Of a stretch of 64,000 nucleotides of DNA, positions 55,787-63,674 are shown piece after piece. The stretch spans positions 186,001 through 250,000 of the forward strand of contig NZ_MAYU01000021.1 of the NCBI RefSeq assembly GCF_001685025.1. The letters run 5' to 3'. The position numbers and the translations under genes are program-made. The notes beneath the pieces are model-generated. The model was given only the letters and a program-made list of their open reading frames with translations. It made no database searches and was not told the DNA's origin. The stretch is from Bacillus sp. FJAT-27225 (lineage in GTDB: Bacteria; Bacillota; Bacilli; Bacillales; Cytobacillaceae). Position 1 is the first letter of the stretch. Each line of letters begins with the position of its first letter.

Positions 55787-56713
55787 CTAACTCTTATTTT
55801 TAAAAAGCTTCCTTATGCTTATATAAAGGACAAATCCGGTTGCGGCAAGCCCTAGCAAAACTGGGAGATTTCCGAAGAAAAAAACAATGAAACCAGATAA
55901 ACCTGAAAGGACTATGTTGATGCTGCTTAAAAACTGCTTTTTAGTCCTTTCCCATGTATTTAAGTCTTCGGGCTTAACGCCGGCTACGACAATTTTCGTT
56001 TCATACATGTTTAGTGTAATGGTAGATAAGGAAGCACGGTCCTTTAAATAATTCATTTTTCCAATCAGTTGTTCAATCTCTTCCTGGACTGTGGCAAGAT
56101 CCGATGAGATTTTTAAAAGGTCCTCGGTCTTTTCAGCTCCCTTCATAAATTCCAGGAGTCTTGCCTCTACAGCGCGTTTTGATTTTAGCCTGGATTCCAG
56201 GTCGACATAGTCTTCTGTTACATCATCTCCTCTGACAACCCTCTCGATTACCTCTGCTGCCTCTTTTTCGGCTTCATGAAGAAATTTTTCAAATTGGGCG
56301 GCTGGAACCCTGATTTTTACTACCCCGCTCATTCGTTCTTCATCCCTAGATACAGTTGATTCGACAATAAAGCCTCCATATTGTTTAGCTTTTGTTTCAA
56401 TGGATTGCTGGGCTTTAGCAAAATCCTTTACGCGTACATGGAGCTCGGCTTCGTGAATAACCATCCTCGCTTTCTGTTTGGCAGCATCTTTACCTGTCTG
56501 CTTATTTTCCTCAGGTGAAGCACTATCCCCTGTATCTTTAGAGACATCATTCCGTTCAACAACCCCAATCTCATTGCCGATTGCAGCTTTCTCCTTATTT
56601 GCTCCTGCAGAACCATCCATCCCACTGTCTGAAGAATCATTTGAGCTGCAAGAAACCAAAATAACCAGCATTAATGATACCAACAGGAAAGAAAACCTTT
56701 TTATCATGGCCAT
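55787..56713 (-). CDS. DUF4349 domain lipoprotein
   Basis: 308 residues: lipoprotein signal (LVSC, Cys about 22), a Ser/Asp/Lys low-complexity linker (to about 80), the DUF4349 domain (about 88-270; AELHVRVKDFAKAQQSIETK, GGFIVESTVSR) with a coiled coil at about 170-225, and a C-terminal transmembrane hairpin (about 265-305). Function unknown; related proteins are envelope-associated. ATG 56713 behind GGGGAG. Confidence 0.88.
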   Translation of the reverse strand: MAMIKRFSFLLVSLMLVILVSCSSNDSSDSGMDGSAGANKEKAAIGNEIGVVERNDVSKDTGDSASPEENKQTGKDAAKQKARMVIHEAELHVRVKDFAKAQQSIETKAKQYGGFIVESTVSRDEERMSGVVKIRVPAAQFEKFLHEAEKEAAEVIERVVRGDDVTEDYVDLESRLKSKRAVEARLLEFMKGAEKTEDLLKISSDLATVQEEIEQLIGKMNYLKDRASLSTITLNMYETKIVVAGVKPEDLNTWERTKKQFLSSINIVLSGLSGFIVFFFGNLPVLLGLAATGFVLYISIRKLFKNKS

Positions 56714-56832
56714 ACGCGTCACTCCCCGGGTTCGTTTATTAATTAGACGTATTACCCGGGACGTTGTGACAGTTCAAATAAAGGAGCTTCCAATTGAATC
56801 AATCTAGATTATCCAGGGACATAGCTTAAAAA

Positions 56833-57196
56833 CCGGAACAGACCGAAAATAGACTGCTTTCCATTCTTCATTGGGCTTATGAAGACGGGGACAGACCAAA
56901 ATTTGATGCCTATCAATCCTTCATTCCGCCTGTGAAGACGGGAACAGACTAAAATTTGATGCCTATCCATCCTTCATTCCGGCTTTGAAGACGGGAACAG
57001 ACTTAAAATTCATTCCTATCCATACTTCATGGCCTTGAAGACGGGAACAGACTAAAATTTGATGCCTATCCATCCTTCATTCCGCCTATGAAGATGGGAA
57101 CAGACTAAAATTGGATGCCTTCCCCTCTTTCATCGGCTTATAAAGGCGGGAACGACCTCAAAATAAGGGTCTCCCCATCCTCTATCCCGTAGGAGG
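56833..57196. repeat. Array of seven ~53-bp direct repeats
   Basis: Units of 50-53 nt with consensus CGGGAACAGACTAAAATTTG, then ATGCCTATCCATCCTTCATT, then CCGCCTATGAAGA. Units 2-5 are best conserved; the first and last are degraded. 53 is not a multiple of three and all frames are broken, so it is not coding. It lies between the DUF4349 gene and ykuV and contains no gene. Confidence 0.85.
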
Positions 57197-57266
57197 CCAA
57201 TTTGACAATCATATCTAGTTCACCCGGTCACACCCGATTTAATCATGCAGGTTACTCACAAAAATA

Positions 57267-57286
57267 GGCTGGCACCTTGGCCAGCC
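57267..57286 (-). terminator. ykuV terminator
   Basis: GGCTGGC CAAGGT GCCAGCC followed by TATTTTTG on the minus strand, 9 nt after the stop. Confidence 0.82.
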
Positions 57287-57295
57287 GATCCATAA

Positions 57296-57751
57296 CTATT
57301 CTGTTTTTTCAATTTCATCCAGCATCCGGTTAACGCGTTTTTCTAACATTTTCGTCCCGCTTCCTCCGGCCTGAAAATGGCGGAGTTTGCCTTCCCGGTC
57401 AAAAACATAGTAAGCGGGAACATATTGGTTTGCGAAAGCTTCTGTTAACTTGTGCTCACTGTCAACAAATATCGGCTGGGTTATCCCATGTTCCGCTGCT
57501 GTCTTCTTGATTTCTCGCATATTCAGGTCATCTTTCGATCTTGGCATATGGACTGCAATAACATTCAGTTGGTCTTTGTATTCATCACGAAACTTGTTTA
57601 TTTGCGGCATAGCTTCCTTGCAAAGATGGCAGCTGATTGACCAGAAATGAATTAAGGTAGGCTTTTCACCGATAAGCTCTTCCCTCCCTACTGCACCATT
57701 GAGCCATTCGGTTTCCCCAGTTAGTTCAGGCATTTGTTCACGCAATTTCAT
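57296..57751 (-). CDS. ykuV: Thiol-disulfide oxidoreductase YkuV
   Basis: 151-residue cytoplasmic thioredoxin-fold protein. Active site ISCHLC with Cys41/Cys44; the cis-Pro is in VPAYYVF (about 116). No signal peptide, which separates it from ResA/StoA. The N-terminus [19 protein letters not shown] and [20 protein letters not shown] are close to B. subtilis YkuV. ATG with GGGAGG upstream, located inside the end of the dapL relic. Confidence 0.93.
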   Translation of the reverse strand: MKLREQMPELTGETEWLNGAVGREELIGEKPTLIHFWSISCHLCKEAMPQINKFRDEYKDQLNVIAVHMPRSKDDLNMREIKKTAAEHGITQPIFVDSEHKLTEAFANQYVPAYYVFDREGKLRHFQAGGSGTKMLEKRVNRMLDEIEKTE

Positions 57752-57757
57752 ACATAA

Positions 57758-58022
57758 CTACCTCCCTGGTTGTTCTCTTATTGCAAAAAAAAGCCCAACC
57801 ATCCTGCAGGTTAGGTCTTTCATTCTGTTGCAAAGCAAATGGATAGCCTGTCTCCCCCTTAATTGGAAGCCCGTCTATATCAGCTCTGTACCCAATCGTT
57901 TTTGATGGATTTTTGCCGCTGATCCTAACAATTAAGCCAGTCCGCCATTCTTTTATTTGAAGCCGGTCCTGGGGAAGAGAACGCAGGAAGTTTAGCAGGT
58001 AATCCTGAGTTTTGTATACAAG
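57758..58022 (-). pseudogene. dapL: Relic of dapL (N-acetyl-diaminopimelate deacetylase, ykuR)
   Basis: A stretch of about 65 codons aligns by eye with the N-terminal part of Dap[37 protein letters not shown], then [20 protein letters not shown]. Before it the family's first 25 or so residues are missing. After it the frame drifts ([20 protein letters not shown]) to a TAG, so the M20 metal-binding HACGHD motif and everything after are gone. It sits between ccpC and ykuV on the expected strand, where B. subtilis has dapH-dapL, so it is an in-place deletion scar. Confidence 0.82.
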
Positions 58023-58034
58023 AAAAAATTATTA

Positions 58035-58916
58035 TTAATTACCTTCGTTAATATGTTCAAGTACGAGTTCTGTAAAAGCACTGACTTGTTTCAGCTCAAA
58101 GGATGATTCATAGCCCAGAAGCCATGTGTCCCGTTTGATGGGATCCCCCTCTTCATCCATCAGCGCTATCTTAAAAATGTCTTCTCCGGCCCCGTCCAAC
58201 GTTATCTCAGGCAGGATTGCGTAACCAATTCCATTGAAAGCCATCTGCTTGCACGTTTCTATTTGGTCAACAAGCACTGTCCTTTTGGGCGGAAGCTTAA
58301 ACTGGCGGTGCCACCATTCCTGTATTTCCTGATAATAATTTGAATCGCTTTTAAATTGGATAAAAGGCCGATCGGTTTGCAGTACCTGCTCAATCGCCGA
58401 AATTTCCCTATCCACCATAAACAGGCGATCCTCAAACAAATGCACCTTTTTCCCTTTCCACTCAGGCGTCCCTCTTATAATCCCGATGTGTACTTGATGA
58501 TCGTATAATGACCTTAAAATCTCGCTGCTCCAACCGGTCACAAGCGATATCTTTGCCTGTGGATAGCGCTCAATGAATTTCTTTAGCACTTTAGGGAGCC
58601 AGTGTTGCCCAACAATGGTCGCTACAGCTATTTTTAATGTTCCGGAAACACCCGATTCCATTGATTGAATGGCTTCCCTAACTTTTTCCTCTTCACGGAG
58701 GACCTCATTAACAAAGCGGATGACTTCCTCACCCTGCGGCGTCAATGAAAGCCCCTTTTGTGAGCGGATAAATAATTTTGTTCCCCATTCCTTTTCAATG
58801 GACTGTAATCGCTGTGATAAAGCTGGCTGTGATACAAAAAGGCGTTCGGACGCCTTTCTCATATTCATCTCCTGGGCAAGGACAGATAAGAGATGGAATT
58901 CCGACAAAGAGGACAC
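58035..58916 (-). CDS. ccpC: LysR-type regulator CcpC (YkuM)
   Basis: 293-residue LysR regulator that in Bacillus represses citrate synthase and aconitase genes in response to citrate. N-terminal winged helix (1-60; NMRKASERLFVSQPALSQRL), linker helix and an effector domain with IVGQHWLPKVLKKFIERYPQ and WSSEILRSLYDHQVHIGIIRG. GTG 58916 was taken because GGGGGG lies just upstream and the resulting 293 residues equals B. subtilis CcpC. Confidence 0.92.
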   Translation of the reverse strand: MSSLSEFHLLSVLAQEMNMRKASERLFVSQPALSQRLQSIEKEWGTKLFIRSQKGLSLTPQGEEVIRFVNEVLREEEKVREAIQSMESGVSGTLKIAVATIVGQHWLPKVLKKFIERYPQAKISLVTGWSSEILRSLYDHQVHIGIIRGTPEWKGKKVHLFEDRLFMVDREISAIEQVLQTDRPFIQFKSDSNYYQEIQEWWHRQFKLPPKRTVLVDQIETCKQMAFNGIGYAILPEITLDGAGEDIFKIALMDEEGDPIKRDTWLLGYESSFELKQVSAFTELVLEHINEGN

Positions 58917-58993
58917 ACGTTTCCCCCCCATAAGTTTTTCTTATATTATATCGCATAAAAACATACTATTCATTGGAAGGGGGACAAATTCAC

Positions 58994-59023
58994 GAAAAGA
59001 ACCCATGATCCTGGGTTCTTTTC
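58994..59023. terminator. Terminator between ccpC start region and the MFS gene
   Basis: GAAAAGAACCCA TGATC TGGGTTCTTTTC, symmetric strong stem; it ends the MFS transcript on the minus strand. Confidence 0.8.
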
Positions 59024-59058
59024 GGAATTGATATATAATGTGGCGGAGTTTGACCCGC

Positions 59059-60564
59059 TTATCCTTTTTGGTTTTTTGGGAGAAATAGAATAAATGTCAA
59101 ACTTATAACTGCAAAAAACAATACGCCAATATAAACTGTATGCAGGGCAACAGTCAGGCCTTCCTGAAGAACTTCACGGACACCTGAAGACATAGTCTCT
59201 CTTTTCGTTTCATCAAGCAGCATATTGGCAGTATCAAGGGTAAGTTCTTCACCTTCTCCTCCTTTACTGGCCAAATATGAGGCAAGGCGGCTATTGAGGA
59301 TACCACCTAAAAGCGCAGCCCCAATGGTACTCCCTAGGTTTCTCATAAACATATTTGATGCCGTCGCTATCCCTCGCTGCTGCCAGCTGACAGTGCTTTG
59401 TATAAGGACAATAAAGGCAGTCGATGTAAACCCCATTCCAGCCCCTGTAAAAAATGAACCTGTCGCTGCCCAGATTGGGCCAGCTTCAGGGGCCATAAAT
59501 ACAAAGAAAAGTGCTCCTATAATCAACAAGCATCCGCCAATCAGGGAGCTTGTCCGGTAACCCTTTGTCAACACCAGCCTCCCGGAAATAGCCGAAGCGA
59601 TTGGCCAGCCAATTGACATGGCAGTCAATGCAAATCCGGCAACAATCGGAGGCTGCTCCATAACACCTTGAACAAAAGCCGGCAGGAAACTCGATATGCC
59701 AATTAGCATGATTCCCGTCGTAACTGAAACAATATTTGCAATGAGAATGGATTTTTCCTTCCAGATTGAGAATGGCATCACAGGCTCCGTCGCCCGTTGT
59801 TCTTGAACTACAAATAAACCGATTGCCAAGGCGCTTACCGCAAATAAAGATATGGAACGCAGAGATGTCCACTCCCATCTGTTGCCGCCTTCAACAAGGA
59901 TATACATGAAGGAGGATACTCCGATTGTTAGAAGGATTGCGCCCAAATAATCAATATCACGTTTCTTTTTCTCAATATTTTCATGAAGAAAAAACCAAAG
60001 GCCGGCCATTGAAAGGATTCCTAGTGGAATATTAACCCAAAACACGTAATGCCAGCTGACATATTCCACGAGCAAACCGCCAATAGCAGGTCCCATTACA
60101 GCTGATATGCCCCAGACACTGGAAAGATATCCCTGAATTTTAGCCCGTTCTTCCTTAGTATAAATGTCGCCCACGATTGTAGAGGCAATTGGCATCACCG
60201 CACCGGCGCCAAACCCCTGTATCAGCCTGAATAAAATCAGCATTTCCATTGATTCCGCGAGGCCGCATAGGATTGAGCCAATCATAAAAACAGCAAGTCC
60301 GAAAGTAAGAACTGGTTTTCTTCCAAATAAATCTGCTAGTTTTCCATAAATGAGCACAGTTACAGCATTTAATAAAAGATAGGCTGAAAACACCCAGCTA
60401 TAAAGAGAAAAACCTCCCAGATCGCCTACAATCGCCGGCATGGCAGTAGAAACAATGGTTGCTTCAATGGCTCCCATGAACATGGCCAGCATAACTGAAA
60501 CCAGCACCAAAGGCCTGTTCGTTCTCTTCTCTTTCATTGAACCTTTATTTATGGATTCCCCCAC
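59059..60564 (-). CDS. Multidrug MFS exporter, DHA2 (14-TM, EmrB/QacA) family
   Basis: About 501 residues with 14 predicted transmembrane helices. Family motifs include VSTAMPAIVGDLGG (motif D1 region), GKLADLFGRKPVL (motif A) and RLIQGFGAGAVMPIASTIVGD (motif B), then GPAIGGLLVEYVSWHYVFWVNIP (motif C). Substrate unknown. Start uncertain: GTG 60564 has AAGGGG 8 nt upstream, ATG 60537 is the alternative. It separates ccpC from darB, which are neighbours in B. subtilis, so it is a local insertion. Confidence 0.9.
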   Translation of the reverse strand: MGESINKGSMKEKRTNRPLVLVSVMLAMFMGAIEATIVSTAMPAIVGDLGGFSLYSWVFSAYLLLNAVTVLIYGKLADLFGRKPVLTFGLAVFMIGSILCGLAESMEMLILFRLIQGFGAGAVMPIASTIVGDIYTKEERAKIQGYLSSVWGISAVMGPAIGGLLVEYVSWHYVFWVNIPLGILSMAGLWFFLHENIEKKKRDIDYLGAILLTIGVSSFMYILVEGGNRWEWTSLRSISLFAVSALAIGLFVVQEQRATEPVMPFSIWKEKSILIANIVSVTTGIMLIGISSFLPAFVQGVMEQPPIVAGFALTAMSIGWPIASAISGRLVLTKGYRTSSLIGGCLLIIGALFFVFMAPEAGPIWAATGSFFTGAGMGFTSTAFIVLIQSTVSWQQRGIATASNMFMRNLGSTIGAALLGGILNSRLASYLASKGGEGEELTLDTANMLLDETKRETMSSGVREVLQEGLTVALHTVYIGVLFFAVISLTFILFLPKNQKG

Positions 60565-60699
60565 AAATTGCACCCCTTTATCGGCTTATGGGAACGTATA
60601 TTTCCACGTCCTAAAAGCATAAGAAAAAATCACATTCTCCAATCATACTGGCCAACGCCAGTTTTTCTAACCCGAGTTGATCAACGATACAATGAAGAT

Positions 60700-60726
60700 G
60701 GCTCCCGAAACCGGGAGCCTGTTTTT
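60700..60726. terminator. Hairpin downstream of darB
   Basis: GGCTCCCG AAA CCGGGAGCC followed by TGTTTTT on the plus strand; on the minus strand, the darB direction, the tail is only ATCTTC. Confidence 0.6.
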
Positions 60727-60730
60727 AACC

Positions 60731-61177
60731 TTAATTTTTATTCAGTTTCTTTAGATGGCGGTTCAGTTGGTTTAAAACTGTGCTTCTGGGAAGAATCCCC
60801 TCAAAATATCCATCACCCGATACAATACAAAGAAAAGGATGATTTATTAAAAGTTCAATACATTTATTGATCTGCACATCTATTTTGACGCGAGGCACGG
60901 CAACGTTCATTACTTCCTCAACTCTTTTTTTCTCGAGCAGCTCAAATTCGATTCGCTCGAGCCCCAACAATGAATCCATGATTAGTGACGTACTAATCAA
61001 TCCGTGAAGCCGATAATGAGGATCGAGAACGGGAACTGCAGTATAGCCGCTCTTTGTTAATACCAAAAGGGCATGTTCAAGGTTATTTCCGATCTGCACG
61101 TGAGCAGTCCGTTCTGAAGGGATCATTAAGTCCCTAATGTTCATTTCCAGAAATTCTCCACTATGAAGGCTAATCAT
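60731..61177 (-). CDS. darB: c-di-AMP receptor DarB (YkuL), tandem CBS protein
   Basis: 148-residue protein made of two CBS domains (about 14-70 and 80-138: YTAVPVLDPHYRLHGLIS and HPFLCIVSGDGYFEGILPRS). In B. subtilis DarB binds c-di-AMP and, when free, stimulates Rel and pyruvate carboxylase PycA. The N-terminal MISLHSGEFLEMNIRDLMIP is typical. ATG with GAGGAG upstream. ykuJ is the next gene, but ykuK and abbA, which lie between them in B. subtilis, are absent. Confidence 0.9.
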   Translation of the reverse strand: MISLHSGEFLEMNIRDLMIPSERTAHVQIGNNLEHALLVLTKSGYTAVPVLDPHYRLHGLISTSLIMDSLLGLERIEFELLEKKRVEEVMNVAVPRVKIDVQINKCIELLINHPFLCIVSGDGYFEGILPRSTVLNQLNRHLKKLNKN

Positions 61178-61315
61178 TTACGAATACTCCTCAATTTTGT
61201 TTATACTCTATTTTATTCTAACACAAACGAGTGTGTATGGGTTATTCCAAGCAAAGCCAAAAACCTCAAACATGGTTACAACCCGCGGCCAACTGGGCAT
61301 GTTTAAAATGAAAAA

Positions 61316-61331
61316 GGAACCCTAAGGTTCC
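61316..61331 (-). terminator. ykuJ terminator
   Basis: GGAACC TTAG GGTTCC then TTTTTCATTTT on the minus strand. Confidence 0.75.
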
Positions 61332-61341
61332 CCATGCCAGA

Positions 61342-61578
61342 TTACTGAATCAAATCAAAGATTTCAATCGTAATCATGTCAATATTATCGAATTGGTAGC
61401 GTTTTGGCTTTTCCTTTTCATTGTATACTTCAAGTTCGAAGGTTTCAGTTTTAGGATGGAAAGTGACTTGGCACTTTCTTTCCCCATTCACTTCAAAGTA
61501 ACGTTGGGCAGGTTCACCGCTGTTTGATTGTTCCTGAAGGTTTTTTAAGCGGGTTATAATCCCTTGAAGCTGTGACAT
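61342..61578 (-). CDS. ykuJ: YkuJ, DUF1797 family protein
   Basis: 78-residue protein with a small alpha/beta fold of known structure but unknown role: MSQLQGIITRLKNLQEQSNS, RYFEVNGERKCQVTFHPKTE, FELEVYNEKEKPKRYQFDNI. ATG 61578 follows AAAGGAGAG; eight extra upstream codons in the frame are not part of the family. Confidence 0.92.
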   Translation of the reverse strand: MSQLQGIITRLKNLQEQSNSGEPAQRYFEVNGERKCQVTFHPKTETFELEVYNEKEKPKRYQFDNIDMITIEIFDLIQ

Positions 61579-61845
61579 GCTCTCTCTCCTTTCAAAAAAC
61601 AAAACAAGCCCTCTTTATTTAGATTTCTCACCGCAAGCATTTTTATCCATGCGGGATGTATCCATTATTTTCTTGCAGGTACCTTGTTTGCCAATATTAA
61701 CAGCATAAAGTAAGTTAGTGGATATATACAAGCAAAAACTAATCATTTTAATAAAAAATTATCCAACTCAATAGAAAAGCCGCCAATATTTATAGGCAGC
61801 TCATGTTTCGTTATTTGGTTTCGCTGTTTTGGAACAAGCGACAGA
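61579..61845. other. Gap between ykuJ and the DUF3993 gene
   Basis: 267 nt, AT-rich, with a CCGCAAGCATTTTTATCCATGCGG stem-loop near 61631-61656 (arms split: CCGCA..GC and GC..TGCGG) and a weak hairpin at 61778-61805. No gene recognised. Confidence 0.4.
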
Positions 61846-62475
61846 CTAGCCAAGTCCTATCAAGGTATCCATAGGACTGAGGCAAACGCCAAATAGAAAT
61901 GTAGCAGCTCGTACTTGCTTCGGACCGTCCGTCTGGTTACTGTTTGCTTTGCTGGCATTTGCGGCTGTAATTTGCCCCTCCGCCTTCTTAATAATGGATT
62001 CTGGTATCGTGTTGTACAAGTATTCGGCTACCTTCCATCCATCTCTTTCCTTTATAAGAAGAAGGCCCTCGTAATGGTTATCATAGGCAACCGGCCCTTC
62101 ATCTGTTCCTGGGAAAAACTCAAAAACATATGCTTTGTTCTTCTCTACCACAACTTTTGTATGATCCGAGAACTGATAGTACGGTATATAATATGGTGCG
62201 AAATCTGACCCATATGTAACATACTTTCCAGATTCCTTAGCAACATTTGCATCCCAAAACAACTTGGCGTATTCATCGGTAAAATAACCAGAAAGAATGG
62301 ACTCTACTTCTTCTCTTGAACGTAATTTCTCGCTTAAAGAAACTTGTGCCCTAAAAGCATCTTCCAAAAATGCGAAGATTTCATCGCGATCGGCATGGAT
62401 TTCTCCATCCGTTGCATGTGGATACAAAGGCAGGGTAATCAGGAATGCACAAATTACTAATAAGGCCTTCTTCAT
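61846..62475 (-). CDS. Secreted DUF3993 family protein
   Basis: 209-residue exported protein with a signal peptide (residues 1-21, ALLVICAFLITLPLYPHATD). The mature part contains EIFAFLEDAFRAQVSLSEKL and a C-terminal domain with DSGWKV-like text (LLLIKERDGWKVAEYLYNTI) reminiscent of DUF3993. Function unknown. The last 30 residues (ATFLFGVCLSPMDTLIGLG) are unexpectedly hydrophobic and may be a read-through extension. ATG with AGGGGGAG upstream. Confidence 0.75.
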   Translation of the reverse strand: MKKALLVICAFLITLPLYPHATDGEIHADRDEIFAFLEDAFRAQVSLSEKLRSREEVESILSGYFTDEYAKLFWDANVAKESGKYVTYGSDFAPYYIPYYQFSDHTKVVVEKNKAYVFEFFPGTDEGPVAYDNHYEGLLLIKERDGWKVAEYLYNTIPESIIKKAEGQITAANASKANSNQTDGPKQVRAATFLFGVCLSPMDTLIGLG

Positions 62476-62706
62476 TTAAACTCCCCCTGTTGCAAATTTC
62501 TGCATAGTCCTTTTATTGTATCAGCTATCCTTTGAGGCCTGTCCCAAAATAATAGCACAATTAGACATTCCTTTTTCTATACCCTTTGGTAGGTTAATTT
62601 AACCAACAATACCAAAAATCCAAATTATGGAATGGCAAGTAGTTCCGCTACTAAGCATCATTTCCGCGGGGAAACTATAATTAAGGCTTGAAAAAGGAGG
62701 ATAAAT

Positions 62707-63504
62707 TTGTTGAGAATTTATTTCCTGACAGCTCTCTTGCTTCTTCATGGTTGTGAAAATGGCCACTCTATTTCAGCAGTTGAAGAAACACGCAAAGAAG
62801 AGGTTACAAGCCAAATCCCCTTAAGGCAAAATATGGGGAAGACAACCGGACATGGTGAAGGAGACATCCTTTTCAGTCCTTACGGTGGACAGAAAGAGCA
62901 ATTTCCCAGCCAAGCGATGATTGACGTTGTCCAAATCAATCAAAATCCTGAACTCCGCTATGGGTGTGAAGTGACAAGTCTTGCGATGGTTCTTAACTAT
63001 GCTGGAGTTCATACAGGAAAATTGGAATTATTCAGGAGAGTAAAAAAAGATCCTGACCCTATTGTACGTACAGGCAGGGATATTACGAAATGGGGTAATC
63101 CAGCGGACGGGTTTGTAGGGGATATGACTGGTAAAAGAAGCGCGGGTTATGCCGTTTTTGACAAACCAATTGTTGATTTAGTTAATGAATATCTCCCCGG
63201 CCGTGCTGTAAACCTGACCAACAGGCCATTTGAAGATATTCTTGCCCATGTAGCCCAAGGGTATCCAGTCGTCGTTTGGACAACAGGAGATTACCGGCTA
63301 CCCGACAGATGGGAATCCTGGATGCATGGTGGAGAAAGGATTAGAACCCCTCTTGACCTGCATGCTGTTGTCCTGGTTGGTTATGATGCGAACAATGTCT
63401 ATATCAATGACCCGCTCTCCGGGAAAAAACAGCATAAAGTTAACAAAGAACAATTCATTGCTTCCTGGAAAGCACTGAAATGCCGAGCCGTTAGTTACAA
63501 ATAA
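62707..63504 (+). CDS. Papain-like C39-type peptidase family lipoprotein (YvpB-like)
   Basis: 265 residues with a very short lipoprotein-like signal (LLLLHGC, Cys about 16). The C39_2-type domain begins at about 72 (DVVQINQNPELRYGCEVTSL) with the Cys of YGCEVTSLAMVLNYAG as likely nucleophile. The His is in PLDLHAVVLVGYD and the Asp/Asn in VYINDPLSG. Likely a cell-surface cysteine peptidase or amidase. Two consecutive TTG codons; 62707 lies 6 nt after AAGGAGG. Confidence 0.85.
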   Translation: MLRIYFLTALLLLHGCENGHSISAVEETRKEEVTSQIPLRQNMGKTTGHGEGDILFSPYGGQKEQFPSQAMIDVVQINQNPELRYGCEVTSLAMVLNYAGVHTGKLELFRRVKKDPDPIVRTGRDITKWGNPADGFVGDMTGKRSAGYAVFDKPIVDLVNEYLPGRAVNLTNRPFEDILAHVAQGYPVVVWTTGDYRLPDRWESWMHGGERIRTPLDLHAVVLVGYDANNVYINDPLSGKKQHKVNKEQFIASWKALKCRAVSYK

Positions 63505-63519
63505 GACCATGGTACGCAC

Positions 63520-63544
63520 GAGGGATGGAGCTCTCCATCCCTCT
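63520..63544. other. Perfect inverted repeat after the C39-like gene
   Basis: AGGGATGGAG CT CTCCATCCCT, no U-tract on either side. It may still be a weak terminator. Confidence 0.45.
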
Positions 63545-63650
63545 GCTATTGCCTTCGCTCCAGAATCTCAACTTCTTCAATAGCTGCCACTTTTAATCCC
63601 ATTTTTAGTTTGATAGTATAGTAGCTAAAGACCATTTCCCAGGAGAAAAG

Positions 63651-63674
63651 ATGAAGCAGGTTGGTAAACTTTAA
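63651..63674 (+). CDS. Possible 7-codon leader peptide coupled to ykuE
   Basis: ATG after AGGAGAAAAG reads MKQVGKL and stops at TAA, whose last A is the first base of the ykuE ATG (TAATG). ykuE itself has only a weak site (GCAGGTTGG), so ribosomes could load on the leader and restart. Confidence 0.4.
   Translation: MKQVGKL

Noticed and set aside
63549-63638. 29-codon minus-strand ORF (MVFSYYTIKLKMGLKVAAIE) between the C39-like gene and ykuE
   Set aside because: No Shine-Dalgarno, no terminator of its own and no recognised family; could be a relic but support is too weak.
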